Positions 53,588 through 64,000 of a stretch of 64,000 nucleotides of DNA are shown here, one piece after another. The stretch spans positions 11,896,741 through 11,960,740 of the forward strand of contig NC_133224.1 in NCBI RefSeq assembly GCF_040436345.1, given 5' to 3'. Below the pieces are notes generated by a model. The model was not told the DNA's origin, ran no database searches, and worked only from the letters and a program-made list of their open reading frames with translations. This stretch comes from Pagrus major. Taxonomy: Eukaryota; Chordata; Actinopteri; Spariformes; Sparidae. Numbering within the stretch: position 1 is the first letter of the stretch; each line of letters opens with the position of its first letter. The position numbers were made by a program, and so were the translations under genes.

Positions 53588-54112
53588 ATGGAGATCGCGG
53601 ACGCAAGAGGAGCATCTGAGTGCGTGGAGAAAATGGAGAAAGAAGTGGCGCCTCAGAAGAAGCGACAGTATTACCGCACCACAGCGCTGAACATTATCTC
53701 GTCTCTATGTTCGGTGGCGTCCGTCGCCTTTTGCATCCTGCTGAGCATCAACGCGGCTGATATCAAGAACCGGGTTGTGGATTTGGAGAGTGGGGACGGC
53801 GAGCATGGCTTCATCCGCGCTCCCGGCTACTCCATGGATGATTTTAATTCACTGATCGAGCAGAGAGTGGATGAGCTGCTCTCTCAGGTGAGGCTGCACC
53901 CGCTCTTCTTGAAGTTGCTGTTTTTTGCATTGCGCACAAACCGGCTCTGTCTCAGTGAGCAGAGATCACCTCAAACACTTCTGGTTGTCATTGAAAGCAT
54001 CATGTGCATATGAATGAAAATGCGTTTTATTTCACATTTCAGCGCTCCTATGAGAATTTTGTCAAGATCCGGACTGCCAGACAAACATCACCTGAATGCA
54101 ACTGCCCCCCAG
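53588..54112 (+). CDS. col25a1: Collagen alpha-1(XXV)-like, first two coding exons (partial)
   Basis: N-terminal part of a type II transmembrane collagen. Exon 1 (53588-53887, 300 nt) encodes a short basic cytoplasmic N-terminus (PQKKRQYYRT), a hydrophobic segment at residues about 34-58 (ISSLCSVASVAFCILLSI), and the start of the extracellular linker. Exon 2 (54043-54112, 70 nt) reads SYENFVKIRTARQTSPECNC, then PP. Recalled human COL25A1 has SYEHMAKIRIAREAPSECNC at the same point, whereas COL13A1 and COL23A1 are less similar. The exon 2 donor is CCCCCCAG|gtaaac in phase 1. The collagenous Gly-X-Y exons must lie beyond 64000. LARP7 and COL25A1 are both on human 4q25 as recalled, which supports the call. 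Confidence 0.83.
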
Positions 54113-54949
54113 GTAAACCTGCTTCACCCCTGTGCACTCTGGGACATGTGGCTGTCTGCCTGTTTGTGCTCAGATCAGAGCTGGTGTAAGAATGAATGGA
54201 AGCAGTCTGAACAGGTCCCTTATTTTATTTCTTGGACACCGATGACACCTGACAGTTCGTGGTGATAGTTTGGGGGGGGAGGTCTGCCTGCTGTGAAGGA
54301 TGCAGACAGCTGACTGGCCATCACACTTAACAGAAAGAAGGGCATTTAACAGCAGTCTATACATAGAGGTGCTGAGAGGTTGTTTGACTCGTGATGCTGC
54401 TGCTGCCTGCTCACTTGTACACTCAGAGGGGAAACGAAAAAGCCTCTTGAAATTCACTTTTCCCACCAGTAGATGGAAACATCGATTCCCTCCAGCGTGG
54501 GTCAGCATTCTGAAGGTTTTGGGATGGAGTCAAGGTTGAGTTAGACGGAGCATCAGTGTGGGAGATGGGGCTCCAGGATGCTGCATAATTCAGGCTGTAA
54601 CATCACGTTGATTTCTTGTTAGTGCATGAATGGGAGGAAATCATCACCGCTTCTCCTCGAAATGTGACAATGAAAGAACTCTGCAGGTGTTTAGTCCTTT
54701 AAGAATGTTTTATGGACAACAGATGAAGGTCTTGAGTCTCCATTTATTGTATCTTCTAGCGTGATCTTTTAAATTCTGGTGCACTGTTGAATGAAAACCA
54801 CGTATCTCCAGTTCTGATTATTTAAATTAGTCACAAACTGGAGGATTAAGTGTTAACTGTATCCTGAAAAATGCATCTTTGTTGACATTTGATCGATGGC
54901 TTTCGTAGGACGGTGAGGATATATGATACGTCTTTAGGATTCTGGCAGA

Positions 54950-55277
54950 CTGAAGCTGAAACTAAAGATTATTTTCATCATAAATTAATCTGTCAATGAT
55001 ATTTAGTCATTAAAATGGAAAAAAAAAGGAAAAAATGCTCAAAAATGACCAAAGTGAGTCTTCAAATTGCTTATTTTCTTCCAAAAAACAGCCCAAAACT
55101 CAAAGACTCTTCATTTACTCATGAATCATAACTCATAGTAGACAAAGAAAAGCAGCCAAGCCTGAAACCAGCAAGTAATTTCACAGTTTTGCTTGAAAAA
55201 TGACTTAAACGATAAATGGATTATTGGAATAGTTGACAGTAATCGTCTTCTGATCGACTAATCGTTGCAGCTCTGCA
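54950..55277. repeat. GCTGCAACGATTA-type element, near full length
   Basis: It begins TGAAGCTGAAACTAAAGATT and ends GACTAATCGTTGCAGCTCTG. The ends are partly inverted (AGCTGNAAC / GTTGCAGCT). The interior is AT-rich and non-coding. It resembles an abundant fish hAT-type MITE from memory; a shorter copy lies at 5794-5870. Confidence 0.7.
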
Positions 55278-55363
55278 CCAGACATGTATATTTGAGGCAT
55301 TTGCTCTTAACCTTTTGTGCTTTTTTGTGCAATATTCTTCTAAAGCCTTCAAAGATGTCTATA

Positions 55364-55445
55364 AGGCAGTGGCGTACTCAGGATGTTTGAGGGGCAGGGG
55401 CAAAAAATAAATAAAAAGGGCACCATTGTATGTAGGGGGGCACTG
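55364..55445. repeat. GGACTCAGGATGTTTGAGGG repeat, copy 2
   Basis: It reads GGCGTACTCAGGATGTTTGA and GGGGCACTGACAATC, matching 51118-51210. It lies 1.3 kb into COL25A1 intron 2. Confidence 0.6.
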
Positions 55446-56879
55446 ACAATCATCAGTTTTTAGTAACATTGCTAAGTGCTCCAACTGTGGTCACACTTGT
55501 TTCTGTCAGACGGCTGAACCGCTACAGTAGTTCGACTGCATGCTGCAGGGAAAACTGACAAGTTTTCATGACTTTTTCAAAGTTTGAGGAAGTCCACATC
55601 CTCAGTGAGGCCCAGCTGGGAATGTGATACAGCATGTGTGAACATACTGGAGGCGACCTCTCTGGTGAAGTCACAGTTGTGACATTGTGCAGAGCAGCCT
55701 TGTGGTTGGACCTTTGGATGGACAATCCAGGTGTCTGAAAGCAGGACGGAAGTGTCCTTGGGAAAGATGCTGAGTCCTTGCTAAAGCCAGGGACTGTTCC
55801 CTAGTTCTCCCTGACCTCTGACCTCTCTGTCAAACAAAAAGATTCCCCGTACAGCTACATTATTAATGATTATTACATCTGTCATAGTCAGACGTAGGTG
55901 AGGGAAGAAACAAGACTGGTGACAGTAATAATCCTCAATGAAGTGGTTCATCAATTGAGAATGACTCATCTGCTGAGTGGAAATGCTTGAATTACTGAGC
56001 CAGAAGTACTGGGAAGTATTAGCCATAATGAGACTTTCACAATCATGCTGCTCTCTGTTCTCAATCCCTATCATATGTCTGCTATTTATTTTCTCCCACC
56101 ACATTTCTGTAAAGGGCAGAAATAAAACAATGAAAACATTTCACATCAAATGAAGCGCGACGGCACTAAAACCGAGGCGGCACCGAGCTTGATCTTGGAA
56201 ACTGGCACTCTCGGATTTAATTTTTTTTCATGGCGAGGCCTCACCCCATCCTTTTTTTGAACTACAGCTACTTACAAAACCCACATATCATCAGCGTACC
56301 ATAAGGAATCAGTAGTGTTTTTTAATAATATGTTCCTGCAGTGTAAGTGTATTGCACATGCATCTTTGTTAATGCTTTGGAGTGAGTGTTTTCTGGCCAA
56401 ATATCTTTGTAGCGTATGAATGCTGAATGGGTTCACTCAGTATTTATCCTCGCCTCTGTCTAGGAGACAGCCCCTGGCTCCGATGTGGCTCTTTCTCTTT
56501 GAGGGGAGGACTGTAATGTGCTTTTCACAGTCTTCACTTTATTGCTGTCAAAGAAGATGGAGTGGTTGCAAAGACAGAGCAATGGTCCATGGCTTCAGGA
56601 TGCTTTATAGGTTTGCTTCTGAATCACAGGAAGTTTGTGCCATCTTTATCAAAGAAAGTCTGTCGTGAACTTAGAGTGTATTTTATTCACGCTGATGTAA
56701 TTCTTGGTTAATGAAGGTGAAGTTATTTTTATGGTGCCATTTGTCATCCAAACAGTGTCTGGTATCGCTGTCATTTAGCACTCAGTTATTGGCTTCTGGG
56801 CGACTAAAAGCATTTTCACACTTGGCTGAGATTGCTTTAGCCATGATAGCGGCGTGGCTCAGGGGACGGCAATGTTGGT

Positions 56880-57560
56880 CAGGTGGTCAACCACTCTGGT
56901 CCAGACTGAAATACCTCAACAACTATTTGATGGACGGCCATGAGATTCTGTACAGACGTTCACAGTCCTCGAAGAATTAATGCGACTGACTTTAGCGATC
57001 CCCTGACTTTCCTCTTGCACCACCACCACCACCACCAAGTTGACATGAATCTTTTTAGTGAAAGTCTTGATAGCTTTTGTATGAAATTTGTTACGCGTAT
57101 TCATGGTGCCCAGAGGATTAATCACGCTGACTTAAGTGCCCGTCTGAGGCTTTGGTTTATAGTAATATCTTGATATCTGCTGGATGGATTGGCGCAAAAT
57201 CTTGTACCGATGTTCATGGTCCTCAGAGGATGAATTCAACTAACTTTGTTGATCCCCTGATTTCTCCTCTGGAGCCACTAAGAATTTAACATTTGCAGTT
57301 TTGAGTGAAATATAACTATTGGATGGATTTCATGAAGTTTGGTTCGGACATTCGCGCTCCCCTCAGGATGAATGGTAGCAACTTTGACGATCCCTTATCT
57401 TGTCATCAATCAGCATTATCAGGTGGAAATTTAAATTTGGTTACTACTCTGGTTTATGATTAGTCCCCTGCAAAATTCATATTAGTTCAGGGCTAATTAG
57501 GAAATGTTAGCATGCTAACGTGCTAAACTATGATGGTAAACATACCGGCTAAACATCTGC
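56880..57560 (+). repeat. GTTAGCATGCTAAC-type fish repeat
   Basis: The segment contains repeated modules with ATGGACGGCCATGA or ATGGATTTCATGAAGT, then TCCTCAGAGGATGAAT and GATCCCCTGA, and ends ATGTTAGCATGCTAACGTGC. A (CAC)n run lies at about 57019-57038. The modules are themselves quasi-repeated every 130-180 bp. Confidence 0.7.
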
Positions 57561-60030
57561 ATGTCACGTATTAATAATTATATTATTATTAATAATAGTA
57601 TTCGCTGTTATAGAGTGTTTGGTCAGTAAGCCATGTGACTCAAACCCCTTGATTATGCATAAAAGAGAAAAGACATTTCCTGGTATCCCTGCCCACTATA
57701 TCCAATCGCGACAGAGAACTCCAGAAAGAGGCGGTCCAAAGAGAGCAGGATCTTCCTGTTTGCTGCTTTGTCTGGTGATTGTGGTGGCGTAGAGAGGAGG
57801 GAGGGGATTGCTAACTGCAAAGGGGACATGAAGTTAGCTACAATGACGACTTGCAGCAACTTTAAACCTGATGTGTTTGACTGTTTCAATTAAAAGGGAA
57901 TGTAGCCCACTCCTCATCTCTGCTTAAGGCTCGCGGCTTGAGGCTACATTAGCTGCTTCTAGCATTTTAAATAGTGGACTAGTCTTTTCACTAGGGACCC
58001 TGCGCCACATTTTCAGTTGAAGCCTTGTCTAGACTGCACCCTGAGTTAAAAAAGCTGTTTTTACACCATACATTTGGTGTAAATAGTCTTGGGTTTAGGG
58101 GGGAAAAGCAAACCAAACCAAGTTGTTTTGAAGTCTGGGAAGTCACACCCGCACACTGTGCCACACTGTGAGGCGAGTCTCCGAATAATTGTTTCAGCAT
58201 TGGTGGGCAGTCTTCATTTTAATTTTTTTTGTGCACCTTCTCCTCCCCTGGGATCTGCATTCCAAGCGGGGCCTGTTGTTTAATGGGACTATAATAAAAT
58301 GTGCAGTCAGCAGGCACTGGTGCTTTGCTCTTTCCCTGTTTACTCACCCATACGCCTCAAACCCCCTCTCCCCTACATCCCCTTTTCCCCACTCTGCTGC
58401 ATTTCTTGACGCTTCAAAAAGCCTGGCAGCTGAACAGCGGCCAAAGTGCTCTTGAGAAAACAGAAATGGACAACTTGTAATGCACTTTGTTTTCCCCCAC
58501 TAAACACCCGGCCGCTGGTTGCCAAGGGCAAAGGGGCAGTGGGGGGTCATCTCAGCTGGCTGTTATGTCTGAAGATTTCAAAATAAAACCAGAAGCAGAT
58601 GCAGCAAAATCTGTGTGTCTCGCTTTGTCAAGTACAGATTTGGATCACTTAAGAAAAATCAAAACTACACAAACACCACAGCCCGCAAAAATCTCTACCT
58701 AATCACTCCTTTTCAACTCCTCGTGGTTGCACTCCCCCTTTAGGCCTCACAAAGTGTGTAATCCCAGTGGCCTGATACAATTACAGTTGTGCCAATCCCC
58801 TCAGATATCCTCAACTCAGTGGGCAACTGGTAATTAATCACTGACAGCTTTTGAATTTGGCCCTCTGTGTGGTTTGGTGCTGGGAGGTGCCCTAATGGCC
58901 ATGTAATCACTGAGTGCTAGGTGAAGCTAAGCAGACTTCCAGGTAGCCACCGTGACCAGCTGCTTTTGGTTAGGCGAGTCAGGTTGGGCTTCCTTTGTGA
59001 GCGAGTCAGGCCGGAGAGGAAAGATGGAGCCTGGGAAGCCTCGCCTCAAGGCATCGGTGAATGGGCAATTATGATTTTGATTGCTGCTAAATTGCTTAAG
59101 AGGCGATCTACATGTAAATCATGAGCTTAATGTACTCTGCGCAGTGAATAACGTCTTGCAGGGGCCGCTTTTTGCATGAAAAGCTCGACTCATTCAGCTC
59201 AGATTTTACATCAGTCCCAATAAATTGCAACATGACGTGATTTATCATGATGAATCATCAGAAGTGGCGCATTTGCCCTAATTTTCAGTTCTCACACATG
59301 GTTTATTATAAAGGGCAGGATGCTGGAAATAGCACAGATGGTCTCTTTATACCTTTGACACAGCAGTTTTTATGGGAGACGGCGTAGCATGCCAGCTGAA
59401 AGCACTAGTAATGACTGTGGCGTTTGAAAGGGTGGCACACTCCTCCTCCTTTTTTTTTTTTACTATAGATTAACCTGAGGGGACACTCTGAATGGAGCGG
59501 AGATGACATGATTTTTATGTGAGCGATGTCACAACAGCACTCTGCCGGAGACTGAAGTACCTCAGGCTGGGAGGATGAAGACACAACTGAAAGAATGGAG
59601 GAGAATTGAAATGCTCGTGCCTAATGGTTCGTCTCACGTGTCCTTGAACATTTCCTGGCGGTGATCCTCGATCGCCGTTTTGTGTGGAATAAAGTAGGAA
59701 GCTTGGAGATCCTGTCTTGGCCGCTGTTACGGTTACTACTTGGAGTTGAATGAAGGGGTTTCCATTCGCGGCACACCCCACAATTGAATAAAATAATTGT
59801 CTCCCCTTTTTTTTATTTGACATGCATTTGCTCCAAAAATAGACTTTATTTGTGATAAAATTGTTGTTTTCCATTTCGGATTCGTTGCACTTTCTGCGTC
59901 ATCAAACATAAAGTTGGACAATGAAATTCAAATTGTTGGTTTTATACCCTGACGTACTTTGTTAATGGATGTCACCCAAGTTGTTTGATTACAGTTGCAG
60001 TTGGATGGTTTTCCTGTTGGATGTGCTGCA

Positions 60031-60307
60031 TTAAAGGTGCACAATGTAGCTGTGGGGGAGACATGTTAATCAGAAGAGAAAGATCTTCATTGACTAAATA
60101 AACAAACTCTCTTTGTTTTCATGGCTGAATAAACAAACTGTTTTACTTTGTTTATTTGTGGCGGACCCTGCCACCTTTCTAGCTTCAAACAGTGTTCTGG
60201 GGACCTTGTTTTCCTCTGAGAACAGCTTGTTTATTCAGTAGTCTTTCTGAGTTTTTATTATTATCTCATTTGAATTTCTTCTCCAAAACTACATAGTGCT
60301 CCTTTAA
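60031..60307. repeat. MITE family D copy 2
   Basis: TTAA occurs at both ends (60031-60034 and 60304-60307). The termini AGGTGCACAATGTAGC and ACTACATAGTGCTCCT are inverted repeats. The interior matches 23046-23395. Confidence 0.88.
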
Positions 60308-61294
60308 ACTTTTCCTTGTCCTCCATGTATTTACTTAGGCATGATGCTCTGACAGATTCTGTCTTTTTATCCTTCGTGGATGCAAATTTGTTGTTTAAAT
60401 GTGGGAGAAAAGAATTACGAAGCATTACATTATCAGGTTTGGCATCTGCACCTTCAAGGCGCCCTTTGGTTGTGGTCGTGGTACAACCTCCCCCCTCTTT
60501 CCACTGCCCTGTAACCTCCCGTGCAAGAGGGGGAATCACTGCCGTTGGTTCCCTTTTGATGCTCCCTCTCCCAGGATCCAGAGCTCCTCTACCAGAGCTG
60601 GGTGGTAAATCCTCCACAAAAGGCGGCTCACAAACTCAGCGCCTCATCCTCTGGTTGCCCTCTGACACGGGATTGAAAGTTCCAGTCATCCTCCTACTGA
60701 AGTCTCCTTTGTGATGGCTTAGGTTCACCCTTCCCTTCCCAAGCCCACATGCTCATCCCTGACCCACCAATATTCAAAGAGACCTTTAATAGACAAGGGG
60801 GGCTTTTCTAATGTGACACCCATGTGGAACAGCTGGTCTACTGTTAAATATGGTGATTTTTCTGTCACGCCCACTGCAATGTTGGAGGATTTTCCTTCTG
60901 TGTACTTTGACACGCTGTAGAGCTGTTTTTCTATGAATGGGTCCCCATTCGGTTTATCTTGTTGCTAAACATGGATATAGACAATGCAGGATTTTTTTGA
61001 CCTATTATGCTTCGTTTATTTCCTCCTTCAGCGTTTTATATAGGTTGTTATGCTTGTGAAAGATATTCAAAGTCAAAAAGGACAAAGAAGCTCCTCTTTC
61101 CCACAGAAACACTGCTCCTCAAATGCCTCGACTGTTGTCTCACCTTTAATTCTGTGACTTTGTGACATCACACTACGTCACCATGTCACACATTTGCATA
61201 ATGTGTGCATAGCGGCTGGTTCGGCTTTTATGAATTGATTCAGCACAGCTGCTCTGTTGTTGTTAGCGATGCTGGGTCAGGCATGTGTGAGCTG

Positions 61295-61436
61295 ACCAAT
61301 CAGAGGAGACTGGGTATACGGGAGGGGGGGCTAACTAGTGAACGGCAGCTACAGTTAGCAGCGACGCTGGGGATATGCTTCCCTCTATTTGTTTTCAGTT
61401 TGACAGGTGGTAAATTCTTACATAATGCACCTTTAA
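61295..61436. repeat. MITE family B fragment
   Basis: It ends TTACATAATGCACCTTTAA with the preceding AGCTACAGTTAGCAGCGACG and GTTTGACAGGTGGTAAATTC, matching the 3' part of 3815-4178. The other end is missing. Confidence 0.7.
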
Positions 61437-62854
61437 CATACTTTACTTACTAAATAATGTGTGTAAATGAGGAGGAAAATACATTTGTTAGACTTTTAGG
61501 ATCCACACAGTGAGATTTGGTGAGTAACGGTAAATGTAAACATAACTTTTGTTTGTTTGTCAGAAAACTCGACGGGGTACCTTTTTAATATATTGTATTT
61601 CTTTCACGAGTCTGTCTCACCCGAAGGTCTCCAGAGGAATCTTTTGATTTATAGTCACCGCTTCCTGTTTGTGAACCATTATTGGCGTGATGCTCGCAAA
61701 ATGTCAAACACAAACTGCATTATACATGGGCTCTGATTTAGGATGCAGTTGGGCTCCCACTGCCTGTCTCCGTGAAACAATTCTTATTTAATTTGTTTTG
61801 AATGTAAGAATGATTTTCCAGTGTCTGTCATCAATTTTAAATCACCAGTAAAGCACGACGATGCCAGTGTTCGCTCATGTCATGGAAATTCTGGGCTCCA
61901 GACAGGCAAAGAGAACTAGGAACCCCTGAGGCGCTCCCCACATGCTCTCCTGCCCCCCTCCCTCCCCACTGCCTGTGGCTTCGTGCCCCAGGCCTCCCAG
62001 CCCTAGCAGGCATGGAGGATGGGGGGTGAGGGCCACAGATGCTGCTACTCTGTACTCCATCAGCCTAATAAGAACAGGCACTACAAATAAAACAAGCTGG
62101 TGTGCAAAAAACAGCATCGGGACGTGCCACGGCAGGAAGCTGTAATTGTGCCAGCGTGCGCCTGACATGCAAGCGATGGTTAATACGGTCATGGGCATCC
62201 CTAAAAATATGTCTGTAATTTAATAAACAATGCATGGATGGCATTCGCTGACTCTGTTTGTTTTATGTGTGCATGCATCATTTACTGACAGTCCACAGAC
62301 TTGAGGGCAGCGTTCGCAGAGCGCTGTTCCATGTTATGTTCAGTTTTGAAGTCCAAAAACAGCTAACCTTGACACCGACTCATTTGTCATTTTGGTCCTA
62401 AACCTACAAGGGACTGTATGAAAATTACTGGTGTGGGGTTTCAGAAATTCAAGACTGTCAATCTCAAAAATGATACTCCAGTATGAAGTTGGTAAAATTG
62501 TATGATTAATAACTACAAGACAGATTTATCCAAATTTAAACAGTTGATATTCAGAGAACATACATTTTCACAATGTTCGCCAACATGCGCCAACAAAAAC
62601 AACACATTCTTTGCTCAAGAGAACGTTCGATCACAAATCAATTTTAGTATCCACATTCTTTTATGGTCTCTGGCACAATGAAAGTCATCTTTTTCATTTG
62701 AGCCGACAGATATATCGAACAATACTGGCTTTTTACAGATATGTTGGTATCAGCGTATATGTTGTCTGATATACGCAGATATGTAAACTTTATTTTTACA
62801 GAACTTAATGTGGAGAAAGATGCTTGAAATTATTTAAAATTATTAAATTACCAG

Positions 62855-63035
62855 TTAAAGGTGCACTATGTAGTTTGGCGGAAGACATTTTTATCAGAAG
62901 AGAAAGATCTTCATTGACTGATCTGTATGCCTAAACAAACTAAATAAACAAACTCTCTTTGTTTTCATGAACCGGACCCTGCCACCTTTCTAGCTTCAAA
63001 CAGTGTTCTGGGGACCTTATTTTCCTAGTATTTGA
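62855..63035. repeat. MITE family D copy 3, truncated
   Basis: It starts TTAAAGGTGCACTATGTAGT and holds CGGACCCTGCCACC and TAGCTTCAAACAGTGTTCTG. The distal end is missing. Confidence 0.8.
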
Positions 63036-64000
63036 GCATTTGATTTTGCAAAAATAACATATTTATGTAATAAATCTGTATGTATATAGGAATATGGGTC
63101 AACATTTTCATATGACTATTTTAGCTCTTTTTTTCCTCACATACAAAGGTTGAAATCGAATGTAAACAGCGAGCAAAAACAAATTTATACTATCCTTCCC
63201 TTTTATTGACACCGCAAATAATTTTTGTACAGTCCCTAACTTTAAGTCTGTCACTAGATCAATTCTCTGTGACACTTCTGAATTCAAATAGCATTTGTTT
63301 TTTTGTCTTTTGTTCAATTTCCGGGGTTTAAAGCAAGATATATCAATCCGCACCTATCGCTGCATTGGCAGTAATCCTTCCAGAGCATTTATTTACGGTG
63401 GTTGCAAAGCATTTATTAGAGCTAACATTTCGGAGTGCCCACTTTTCAATTTTCAAACCCTTTAGTCTCAGCAAAAACAAGCAAGCAATCCCTCCAGCTA
63501 TCCAAAGTCAGCAGGGATTCAGATGATTTCTCAAAGTGGAAAAAGTTATGGAGGCAAGCAGGGTTTGCCCAGCGGCTGGCCAGATGTTGTAGGCTCCCAG
63601 ACTCCCCTGGGGCGCCACCGAGAGGTTGGACGGTCCAAACGGTTGCCAAACACCATGAGACGTCCAGTGTGTTTGTCAGTTAAGGCGACCCTCCTGTTTT
63701 TTCCCCCCCTTTCACTTTCCATGTTTAGTTAAAGATACAAGAATGTCCTGCTTGAGATCTTGTCGGCTTGTCCGATGCCCCCCGGCCCCTCCTGCTCACC
63801 ACCACCGCTCACCGGGGGACTCGCGCTCTGCCAGCCGGCTCTTCCTTCTCGGAGCTAAATGTGACATGAAATATGAGTCACGCTTCAGATCTGAGAAGGT
63901 AATAAACACACCGAGCAAACATTTGAGCCCATGTGCACTCACAAACACGCTGTCACACACCCGTGGATGCAACTGTAGCACAAAATATGCACACTTGTCG

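Larger units (their letters stand above)
54113..64000 (+). other. col25a1: COL25A1 intron 2 (5' part), repeat-rich, no exon found
   Basis: No Gly-X-Y encoding exon with splice sites could be found in the 9.9 kb to the window edge. Repeats are listed separately. No other gene is supported; the longest open frames (up to about 132 codons) lack motifs. Confidence 0.6.

Noticed and set aside
53588-54112. COL13A1 or COL23A1 rather than COL25A1
   Set aside because: The juxtamembrane SYENFVKIRTAR and ECNC stretch is nearer to recalled COL25A1, and LARP7 next door agrees with the human 4q25 location. It remains a moderate-confidence choice.
58480-58600. Gly-rich stretch as a possible COL25A1 exon
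   Set aside because: No regular Gly-X-Y triplets and no suitable splice sites in phase 1.
61875-62198. 107-codon minus-strand frame in COL25A1 intron 2
   Set aside because: No motif and no splice support; the GC-rich stretch explains the absence of stops.
1-64000. CRISPR arrays, bacterial operons or phage genes
   Set aside because: No spaced direct repeats, no ribosome-binding sites or polycistronic frames; the DNA is plainly vertebrate.

Overview
The window reads as nuclear DNA of a percomorph-type teleost fish. It holds vertebrate genes with many short exons and GT-AG introns, dense dinucleotide microsatellites, a fish-type L1/Tx1-like retrotransposon, and many short TTAA-flanked inverted-repeat elements typical of teleost introns. 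Three genes are recognised by protein similarity recalled from memory of the vertebrate families. A fourth is recognised by domain architecture only. No database search was possible.

Layout. 1-4972 is upstream flank with no supported gene. 4973-37302 (+) is a complete 25-exon ADAMTSL1 (punctin-1) gene encoding a predicted 1473-residue secreted matrix protein: signal peptide, TSR1, cysteine-rich/spacer region, eight further thrombospondin repeats, two Ig domains, C-terminal TSRs and a PLAC domain. All exon phases close and the reading frame is intact. Its introns carry MITEs, microsatellites and a 5'-truncated LINE at 17632-19915 with a perfect 18-bp target duplication. 39916-43466 (+) is a six-exon NOD-like receptor (CARD, NACHT, a few LRRs and an unrecognised C-terminal tail; 865 residues). 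44003-44076 (-) is tRNA-Ile(AAU). 45400-49170 (+) is a 12-coding-exon LARP7 gene (570 residues; La motif, RRM1, C-terminal xRRM) with a non-coding first exon ending at 44906. 53588-54112 (+) holds the first two coding exons of a type II transmembrane collagen, best matched to COL25A1. The rest of that gene lies beyond 64000, so 54113-64000 is intronic and contains only repeats.

Function. The genes do not form an operon-like system. ADAMTSL1 and COL25A1 are extracellular-matrix or pericellular proteins, the NLR is a cytosolic innate-immune sensor candidate, and LARP7 is the 7SK snRNP chaperone. Spacing is tight between 37 and 45 kb: the second ADAMTSL1 poly(A) signal lies about 440 bp before the NLR start codon, and a poly(A) signal that could serve the NLR lies about 60 bp before the LARP7 promoter element.

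Most noteworthy points: ADAMTSL1 appears to lack two of the four mammalian Ig domains and half a TSR; the NLR ends in an unassigned 104-residue tail; the LINE has a perfect 15-bp fold-back at its 5' junction; at least three element families share TTAA-AGG termini; and a tRNA gene lies antisense within the possible 3' UTR of the NLR. I found no CRISPR, operon or evidently unprecedented molecular system.
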